A stretch of DNA of 7,486 nt from positions 1 to 7,486 of the forward strand of contig CAKZZR010000193.1 in assembly GCA_937885475.1 (NCBI GenBank), in the 5' to 3' direction. Under the pieces are notes generated by a model that worked only from the letters and a program-made list of their open reading frames with translations, searched no databases and was not told the origin of the DNA. Source of the stretch: an uncultured Treponema sp. GTDB lineage: Bacteria; Spirochaetota; Spirochaetia; Treponematales; Treponemataceae. Every line of letters begins with the position of its first letter. Position 1 is the first letter of the stretch. Positions 1-5,203 of the stretch are shown here, one piece after another. Position numbers and translations under genes: made by a program.

Positions 1-1360
1 CTTCCTCAAGCACGTCGGGGTAGCGCATGATTGATTCCACTATGATGCGGCTGATTCGCGGCTCAAGCGGGAAGTTGACCATCATTTTTCCGATGGAAGA
101 AAGCGTGTTGTCCTTGTCAAGCGCGCCAAGCATGCAGAGCGTGTCGACCGCGCCGTAGATGTTCTCCTTTTCCGGCGAGGAGATGAAATCAAAGCCCGTA
201 AAATCGGTTATACCCAGATCCGCCATCTGAAGCACTACCTCGCTTAAGTCCGTGCGGTAGATTTCTTCGGTCGTGTACATGGGGCGCGTGTCAAAATCCT
301 TTCGCGTGTACAGGCGGTAGCAGGTTCCCGCTCTGGTGCGTCCGGCGCGACCTTTTCGCTGGTTGCAGCTCGCCTTGCTTACTGCCGTCTCGTTCAGGCT
401 TGAAGTAAATGCATGCGGGTTATAGAAGTTCAGCTTTGCAAGCCCTGAGTCTATGACCGTGGTTATGTCGGAGATTGTTACGGACGTTTCTGCGATGTTC
501 GTGGAGATGATGACCTTTTTTCTGCCTGCGGGTGGCTCCTTGAACACTCGCTCCTGGTCTTCCTTTGAAAGTCTTCCGTACAGTGGCAGCGTGTGGAGTT
601 TTTTGCCAAAGCGCGACTCGTCCAGCGCCCTCATGCAGTCCTTGATTATTTTTTCTCCCGGAAGGAATATGAGGATTCCGCCGTCCTCGTCGTTGTTCAG
701 AACGCGCTCTACAATCGTGCAGATTTTGTTGATGAGCGCCTGCGATGCCGTGTCGGAGATGGTGCTTGCCGTTATTGCCGGCGGGTCGTACACCATCGCT
801 ACCGGGAAGGTTATCGTGTCAATCGTTACGATGGGGCAGCCGCCAAAGTAGCTGCTGAATGCCTCTGCATTCATCGTAGCGGAGCTTACGATTACCTTGA
901 ATTCCTTGCGAACTTCAAGCACGCGCTTTAAGAGTCCCAGCACGAAGTCAATGTTAAGGCTGCGCTCGTGGGCTTCGTCAACCATGACCACGGAATATTT
1001 TGAAAGCCATGGGTCCAGTTTCATTTCCTGAAGAAGAATTCCGTCTGTCATGATTTTTATTTTGGTGGTCTCGTCGGTCTTGTCCTCAAAGCGCATCTTG
1101 TAGCCCACCAAGCCCGGGTACGTCGTGCCAAGCTGCTTCGCTATGAATTCGCTTACAGAAAGCGCCGCGATGCGCCGTGGCTGGGTTACAGCAATCATTC
1201 CGCCCGCGTCGTAGCCAGCTTCATGCAGTATTATTGGCAGCTGGGTCGTCTTTCCTGAGCCGGTGGGACTTTGCACTACAATCACCTGATTCTGTTTGAG
1301 CGCCTCAAGAATGCGCTCCTTCTGCTCGTATACCGGCAGCTTCTGGTATTCTATTGCCAT
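1..1360 (-). CDS. hrpA: HrpA-like DEAH-box ATP-dependent RNA helicase (C-terminus beyond the window)
   Basis: This is the first 453 codons of a DEAH-box superfamily 2 helicase, which would use ATP to remodel RNA or RNA-protein complexes in the cytoplasm. Visible motifs in order: Walker A GSGKTT (residues 34-39), motif Ia TQPRR (59-63), motif Ib TDGILLQE (about 104-111), motif II DEAH (128-131), motif III SAT (160-162), motif V STNIAETS (286-293) and motif VI QRKGRAGR (334-341). After these comes the start of the helicase-associated HA2 region, with a PLEPRISR stretch near the window edge. The motif VI surroundings (NQRKGRAGR, then RLYTRKDF and RPMYT) resemble HrpA more than HrpB. The ATG at 1360 lies inside the end of the upstream capA-like gene (10-nt overlap) and is preceded by AAAGGA, so the two are probably cotranscribed and translationally coupled. 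The helicase core begins almost at the N-terminus. Spirochete HrpA proteins are, from memory, near 800 residues, so roughly half is here. Family assignment is firm; the substrate is unknown. Confidence 0.92.
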   Translation of the reverse strand, partial: MAIEYQKLPVYEQKERILEALKQNQVIVVQSPTGSGKTTQLPIILHEAGYDAGGMIAVTQPRRIAALSVSEFIAKQLGTTYPGLVGYKMRFEDKTDETTKIKIMTDGILLQEMKLDPWLSKYSVVMVDEAHERSLNIDFVLGLLKRVLEVRKEFKVIVSSATMNAEAFSSYFGGCPIVTIDTITFPVAMVYDPPAITASTISDTASQALINKICTIVERVLNNDEDGGILIFLPGEKIIKDCMRALDESRFGKKLHTLPLYGRLSKEDQERVFKEPPAGRKKVIISTNIAETSVTISDITTVIDSGLAKLNFYNPHAFTSSLNETAVSKASCNQRKGRAGRTRAGTCYRLYTRKDFDTRPMYTTEEIYRTDLSEVVLQMADLGITDFTGFDFISSPEKENIYGAVDTLCMLGALDKDNTLSSIGKMMVNFPLEPRISRIIVESIMRYPDVLEE

Positions 1361-2523
1361 GTTATCGTTTCCTTTGTCTGTTCCGTAATCTCTTTGCGTT
1401 TCTGAATATATTCCGGCCATTTTGACCGACCGCTTTGCTTCAGATACGAAATGAAGTCGTCATCCAGATTCTTTATAATGAATTCCCACGCCGAATTGAT
1501 GTACGTGGTTATAAAATGCGTGCGGTGTGCCTTTATGTAAGGCTCAGAACCTGCACCATTCTTTGCAAACGTCATCTCAAGCAGGTAGCCGTCTCCGGTG
1601 TCGTCCCGCGGATTCCGGGGATTCTCAAAGTCCGGCTCCCAGCGCTGTCCGCTGATTGTGTTTCCGTTTCCGTATATTATAGCCTTTTCAAGCCGTTGTG
1701 TCGCCCTGTTTCCAACAAATTCCTTCTCCCGGGGAATATGCGGGTGGTTCGTCCATACCACGTCGGCACCGCAGTCAAGGAGCGCGTGGTAGTAGTCGCG
1801 CCGCCGTTGCTCCACCGGGAAGACATATTCCGGCTCGTCAGAGTGTATTGAAAGGATGAGAAGGTCGCAGGAACTCTGCTCCCGCATTTTCTTTACCTCT
1901 GAAAGAAAGGAATTCCAGCCGCTTTCTGTTGCCGCAACGTAGTTCATATAGGGCTTGAAGGTTGGGCGGTTCAGTATTTCCGTTACCGCGCAAAAAAGCA
2001 CCGTCCACGAGCCTTTTTGTATGACGCGGTACGAAATGGGCGCGTCCTTCCGCGCGTTCAGCCCACAAAAATATACGGGGCGTGCGCTTCCCTTAAGGCG
2101 TTCTTCTGTGCGCGTTGCCCACTCCATAGTGGCACGCATTCCCTCAAGCCCCTGGTCGTTGGTGTGATTGTTGATGACAGAAAATACGCAGAAGCCCGCG
2201 TCAATCGCCGCCTGTGGGTATTCCTCGTGCATGTTGAAGTTTGGGAACGAGGAATAGGGCAGCGCCTCGTATACCGGTGCCTCGATGTTCGCAAACGAAA
2301 GATCGGCGTTCTGTACGGTTTTGCGCACGGCATCCCAGATTTTATGGTAGCCAGTCATGTTAAAGTTTGGCTTGTGCGCCATGATGTCGCCGCCAAAAAG
2401 CAGCGTGATTGTTTCCTCCTGTTCGGGCGGAGCGACGCGTGCGGTACGGTTTGTGGCGCAGCCGTACAGCAGTAGGAGTGCGGCGAGAAGAACATGAATA
2501 GAAGCGGTGAGCGAACGTTTCAT
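1351..2523 (-). CDS. CapA/PgsA-family (PGA_cap) metallophosphatase-like lipoprotein
   Basis: A 390-residue protein with a lipoprotein signal peptide: basic MKR start, hydrophobic core about 9-20, and lipobox LLYGC with the acylated Cys at 22. It should be lipid-anchored in the envelope. The rest matches the bacterial capsule-synthesis CapA fold, a calcineurin-like phosphoesterase relative: LLFGGDIMAH (D46, H50), ADLSFANIEAP (73-83), INNHTNDQG (117-125), IHSDEPEY (H227), GADVVWTNHPH (252-262) and IIYGNGNT (282-289). The usual HWGxEY block is changed to HSDEPEY, and GHHPH to TNHPH, so the metal ligands look mostly kept but the family signature is diverged. CapA relatives act in poly-gamma-glutamate or capsule export, yet no other capsule or pgs gene is visible here, so a different envelope role is quite possible. 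The ATG at 2523 is the only credible start: an in-frame stop lies two codons upstream and the signal peptide begins there. It is first in a leftward unit with the hrpA-like gene. Confidence 0.88.
   Translation of the reverse strand: MKRSLTASIHVLLAALLLLYGCATNRTARVAPPEQEETITLLFGGDIMAHKPNFNMTGYHKIWDAVRKTVQNADLSFANIEAPVYEALPYSSFPNFNMHEEYPQAAIDAGFCVFSVINNHTNDQGLEGMRATMEWATRTEERLKGSARPVYFCGLNARKDAPISYRVIQKGSWTVLFCAVTEILNRPTFKPYMNYVAATESGWNSFLSEVKKMREQSSCDLLILSIHSDEPEYVFPVEQRRRDYYHALLDCGADVVWTNHPHIPREKEFVGNRATQRLEKAIIYGNGNTISGQRWEPDFENPRNPRDDTGDGYLLEMTFAKNGAGSEPYIKAHRTHFITTYINSAWEFIIKNLDDDFISYLKQSGRSKWPEYIQKRKEITEQTKETITWQ
1370..1375 (-). promoter_or_regulatory. Ribosome binding site of the hrpA-like gene
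   Basis: On the minus strand AAAGGA ends 9 nt before the ATG at 1360. The site lies inside the last codons of the capA-like gene, which supports the start chosen and reinitiation or coupled translation on a shared mRNA. Confidence 0.6.
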
Positions 2524-2531
2524 TTCCTTTT

Positions 2532-2537
2532 ATTATA
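2532..2537 (-). promoter_or_regulatory. Possible leftward -10 box (TATAAT) for the capA-like gene
   Basis: The minus strand reads TATAAT from 2537 down to 2532, a perfect sigma-70 -10 consensus. With 17-bp spacing the -35 would be GCTCAT (2560-2555), a poor match. Transcription from this box would begin around 2525, only about two bases before the ATG at 2523, giving a nearly leaderless mRNA. It could also be a chance match in AT-rich DNA. Confidence 0.4.
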
Positions 2538-2548
2538 ACATAATTTCA

Positions 2549-2577
2549 TTGAAAATGAGCGAAATTCACCATATAAT
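2549..2577 (+). promoter_or_regulatory. Sigma-70-type promoter driving the cyclase-FecR unit
   Basis: TTGAAA at 2549-2554 and TATAAT at 2572-2577 are separated by exactly 17 bp, matching the housekeeping consensus at 5 of 6 and 6 of 6 positions. The predicted start is near 2584, leaving a leader of about 210 nt before the cyclase ATG at 2795. No better promoter is seen between this site and the gene. The promoter overlaps the possible leftward promoter of the capA-like gene. Confidence 0.65.
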
Positions 2578-2626
2578 CTTTGTTATAAATAGGAAAAACG
2601 TTGCGCTTTGAAAATAGAGAAACCTA

Positions 2627-2738
2627 TTACTGAAATAATGGAGCAGTGGGACGCAGGCAAAAATTAAGGGGGTTCCCTTGTAGGGAGTTACCTTGATTTT
2701 TGCCGTCGCTGGGACCCGCTGCGGAATTATTTCAGTAA
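2627..2738 (+). repeat. 112-nt imperfect inverted repeat / stem-loop in the cyclase leader
   Basis: Three stacked arms are read directly. The outer stem is 13 perfect pairs (2627-2639 with 2726-2738). A 3x3 mismatch (GGA facing GGA) follows. The middle stem GCAGTGGG (2643-2650) pairs with CCCGCTGC (2715-2722), 8 pairs with one T-G. After an asymmetric internal loop (2651-2655 versus 2705-2714), the inner stem (2656-2669 with 2691-2704) has 14 pairs with one T-G. The tip (2670-2690) can form a small hairpin, TCCCT-TGT-AGGGA at 2674-2686, or alternatively AAGGG pairing with CCCTT (2666-2670 with 2675-2679). Both wobbles are U-G in the rightward RNA. It may be a structured 5' leader, or a short dispersed palindromic element inserted between promoter and gene. 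No known riboswitch family is recognised. Confidence 0.75.
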
Positions 2739-2784
2739 AATTCGTTGTTTTTTCAAAGCACCGTATTTTTCCATCACTGAACCT

Positions 2785-2789
2785 GGAAA
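2785..2789 (+). promoter_or_regulatory. Weak ribosome binding site of the adenylate cyclase gene
   Basis: GGAAA ends 5 nt before the ATG at 2795. It is a modest Shine-Dalgarno match but is the best near any candidate start. It favours this ATG over the in-frame TTG at 2693, which lies inside the inner stem of the leader hairpin. Confidence 0.45.
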
Positions 2790-2794
2790 CTGAC

Positions 2795-5203
2795 ATGAAT
2801 CATAAGAACGCGCAAGAACCTTCAACATCTCATTCTGAAAAGACCGTGCAGTACGGCTCATTTGTAACGGCGCGTCCTGATTCTGCGGGAAGGGCGGAAC
2901 CGCATGCGCACTCAAGAAATGCAAAAAAACGTGCCGCGCAACGGAGCGCAAAAAAAGCAGGCAAGGTCAGGGCTTCCAAAAAGCCTGAGTCCGCAAAAAA
3001 AGCAGAGCAGAGCGAAATAAAGCGTCTTCGCGAGGAACTTAAGGCTGAGCGCAAGGAAATGAAGCGCCAGGAGCGGCTTCACAAAAAAGAGGTCGCGCGC
3101 AAAAAGCGCATAGCCCGCAACCGTAGCCGCGTCCGCTTTTCAATCGGCGCAAAACTCATCCTCATCATGTCAACGGTCGTGCTTGTGTCGCTCGGCGGCA
3201 TCACCTATCTTGTTTCTTATTTTATCACGCAGGACGTGCGCACCAGCGCCGAAGAAAACAACCTGACCATAAACAGCCGCGCCGCCTCTGAGACGCAGAC
3301 CAGCATAAGCAACGCGTTCTCCGCGGTTCAGATGTTCCTTGACTTCGTGAATTCCGCGGGCGGCAACGAGACCGAGATAAAATCAATCGAAAGCATATTC
3401 TTTACGCGCAATGAGTCCATTGCCGCCGTATACCTTGCCGGTCAGAACCGCGTGTTCGCGAATTCCGTGTTCTTCATCTCGCGGGAAATAGAGAAGGACA
3501 AGGCGGAGGCGTGGTTCTTGCAGGAAAGCGAAACCGTTCAGACGGCTGCCGGCGGTTCCACGGAACTTGAGAACGCCACGCCGTTCTTTAACGTGCCCAT
3601 GCTGTGCATAAGTGCGCCGGTGCTTGCGGGCAGCCGCCGCGACGCGGTCTCCGTGCTCTATTCTGCGGAAGGGCTGTGCGAAAGCTATTCCGTGGGAAGC
3701 GTCAACATGTCGTTCTTCATAAACAACAGCGGGCGGATTCTGGTTCACAGCGACTTTGAGCGCATGAAGAACGGCGACGACGACAGCCAGAACCCCATCG
3801 TAAAGGCGATGAACGCAAGCTCTCTGAACAACAGTCAGATTACCTATAAGGACGCGGACGGAAAGGAATTCATCGGTGCGTACCGCCGCCTTGGAATCGG
3901 AAACGGTGCCGTCATCACCACGGTAGAAACCGCTGTCGTACTGGAAGGAATTCAGGCGACCACTCGGCGCAATATCTACATAACGGTCGCGATTCTTGCA
4001 ATCGCCATCATGATAATCTATTTCTTCTCAAAATCGCTCAGCGTACCGCTCAAAATTCTTACGGCAATCATAAACGAAATCAACAAGGGAAACGTGAACA
4101 CCGAGCTGTTCAAGGAACTTAGGTTCCACCGCAAGGACGAGATTGGCGTTCTTGCAAAGTCCACGCGGCACGAGCGCGAGATTCTGAACATGTTCTCCAA
4201 GCTTACGAACAAGGGCGTTACCCGCGCCATCATCAGAAAGAAGATTGACTTTGAGCCGCACCTTAAGGACATCACGATTTTTTTTAGCGACATCCGCGGC
4301 TTTACCGCCATATCGGACGGCTTCAAGCAGCGCTTTGGCGAACGGAGCGCCGGCGAAATCATAGGCTTTCTTAACGACTATATGAGCCGCATGGTAACGT
4401 GCATCACGCGCACCGGCGGCATCGTAGACAAATTTGAGGGCGACGCAATCATGGCTGCATGGGGCGTGCTGCGCCGGGACGGTCTTGACTGGGAATCCCT
4501 GCCGCCGACCTCAGTTACCCGCGCGCTCAAGAAGGACGCTCATGACGCGTATGTTGAGGAGGACGCGCTCAACGCCATTACCGCGTGTATGGGAATGCGC
4601 TATTCGCTCATGCAGTACAACAAGGATGCGGAAGCCTTTACGCGCCGCCACGCGGGCAAGGCGGACGCGCGCTACATGCCGCACATACGGATTGGCGCTG
4701 GCTTGAATTCCGGCCGCGCAACGGTGGGCTTCATGGGGTCGTTTGACAAGATGGAATTCACCTCAATCGGTGACGCGGTGAACCTTGCGAGCCGAACGGA
4801 AGCGTCAAACAAACCATGCGGAACGGACACGCTGATTACGCAGGACACCTACGACATCCTCAAGAAAAAATACATCCGCTGCCCGGAAAACAACTTCACC
4901 ATCCTGCCTGAGAACAAAGCGAAGGAAATCGTCGTTGAGCAGATTCCCGTTCAGTTTGAGGTGAAGGGAAAGGGGAAACAGCATTTTTACGGCGTGGTGA
5001 ACATGCCGAATTTTGACATAGAGAGTTTTTTTTCAGACGACCCGCTTTTTATGCTTGATGAGGACTGCAAGAAGGCCGCAGGTCCGTACGGGCCAAAGAC
5101 GCTTTCTGAACTGCGCGCTCTGCTTGGAATTCCTGAGCCGGAATTTGAGAAGGTAAACCTTGATGAAGAAGAAAATAAAATTCAAGTCGCCTCTGGCAGA
5201 TAG
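2795..5203 (+). CDS. Membrane-bound class IIIb adenylate cyclase with Cache-like sensor and HAMP domain
   Basis: An 802-residue protein predicted to make cAMP from ATP in response to an extracytoplasmic signal. In order: a cytoplasmic N-terminus rich in Lys, Arg, Ala and Glu (about 41-114) with coiled-coil character; membrane segment 1 (about 119-143); a periplasmic region (about 145-390) resembling a dCache sensor, with FFINNSGRILVHSD at 307-320; membrane segment 2 (about 393-412); a HAMP linker (about 413-458, with P418 and DEIG at 448-451); a short helical linker; and the class III catalytic domain (about 488-740). Catalytic residues are complete: metal Asp D499 (FFSDIRGFT) and D550 (KFEGDAIMA), adenine-selecting K546 and T656 (EFTSIGDAVNLASR), ribose-binding N663 and transition-state R667. 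The Lys/Thr pair points to ATP and class IIIb rather than GTP. About 30 extra residues (558-591) follow the second metal motif. The C-terminus is an acidic tail of about 60 residues. The gene overlaps the next by 41 nt. The function call is strong; the ligand is unknown. Confidence 0.93.
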   Translation: MNHKNAQEPSTSHSEKTVQYGSFVTARPDSAGRAEPHAHSRNAKKRAAQRSAKKAGKVRASKKPESAKKAEQSEIKRLREELKAERKEMKRQERLHKKEVARKKRIARNRSRVRFSIGAKLILIMSTVVLVSLGGITYLVSYFITQDVRTSAEENNLTINSRAASETQTSISNAFSAVQMFLDFVNSAGGNETEIKSIESIFFTRNESIAAVYLAGQNRVFANSVFFISREIEKDKAEAWFLQESETVQTAAGGSTELENATPFFNVPMLCISAPVLAGSRRDAVSVLYSAEGLCESYSVGSVNMSFFINNSGRILVHSDFERMKNGDDDSQNPIVKAMNASSLNNSQITYKDADGKEFIGAYRRLGIGNGAVITTVETAVVLEGIQATTRRNIYITVAILAIAIMIIYFFSKSLSVPLKILTAIINEINKGNVNTELFKELRFHRKDEIGVLAKSTRHEREILNMFSKLTNKGVTRAIIRKKIDFEPHLKDITIFFSDIRGFTAISDGFKQRFGERSAGEIIGFLNDYMSRMVTCITRTGGIVDKFEGDAIMAAWGVLRRDGLDWESLPPTSVTRALKKDAHDAYVEEDALNAITACMGMRYSLMQYNKDAEAFTRRHAGKADARYMPHIRIGAGLNSGRATVGFMGSFDKMEFTSIGDAVNLASRTEASNKPCGTDTLITQDTYDILKKKYIRCPENNFTILPENKAKEIVVEQIPVQFEVKGKGKQHFYGVVNMPNFDIESFFSDDPLFMLDEDCKKAAGPYGPKTLSELRALLGIPEPEFEKVNLDEEENKIQVASGR
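5148..5153 (+). promoter_or_regulatory. Ribosome binding site of the FecR-domain gene
   Basis: AGAAGG lies within the 3' end of the cyclase coding sequence and ends 9 nt before the ATG at 5163. It supports this start and coupled translation of the two genes. Confidence 0.6.

Noticed and set aside
453..931. Two overlapping plus-strand open frames inside the helicase gene
   Set aside because: They lie opposite helicase motifs III to V on the minus strand, have no start signals, and show no recognisable protein features.
2620..2745. Target-site duplication expected if the hairpin were a recently inserted MITE
   Set aside because: The bases flanking 2627 and 2738 show no matching direct repeat, so a recent transposition cannot be claimed from this sequence alone.
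2739..2753. T-run after the leader hairpin, considered as an intrinsic terminator
   Set aside because: The run starts 6 nt after the stem and the stem base is A/T-rich, so it is a poor terminator, and full termination here would silence the cyclase. Conditional attenuation remains possible and is noted with the hairpin.
2693..2794. In-frame TTG at 2693 that would add 34 residues to the cyclase N-terminus
   Set aside because: The TTG is buried in the inner stem of the leader hairpin, has no usable ribosome site, and the added residues would be encoded by one arm of a palindrome. The ATG at 2795 has GGAAA at a workable distance.
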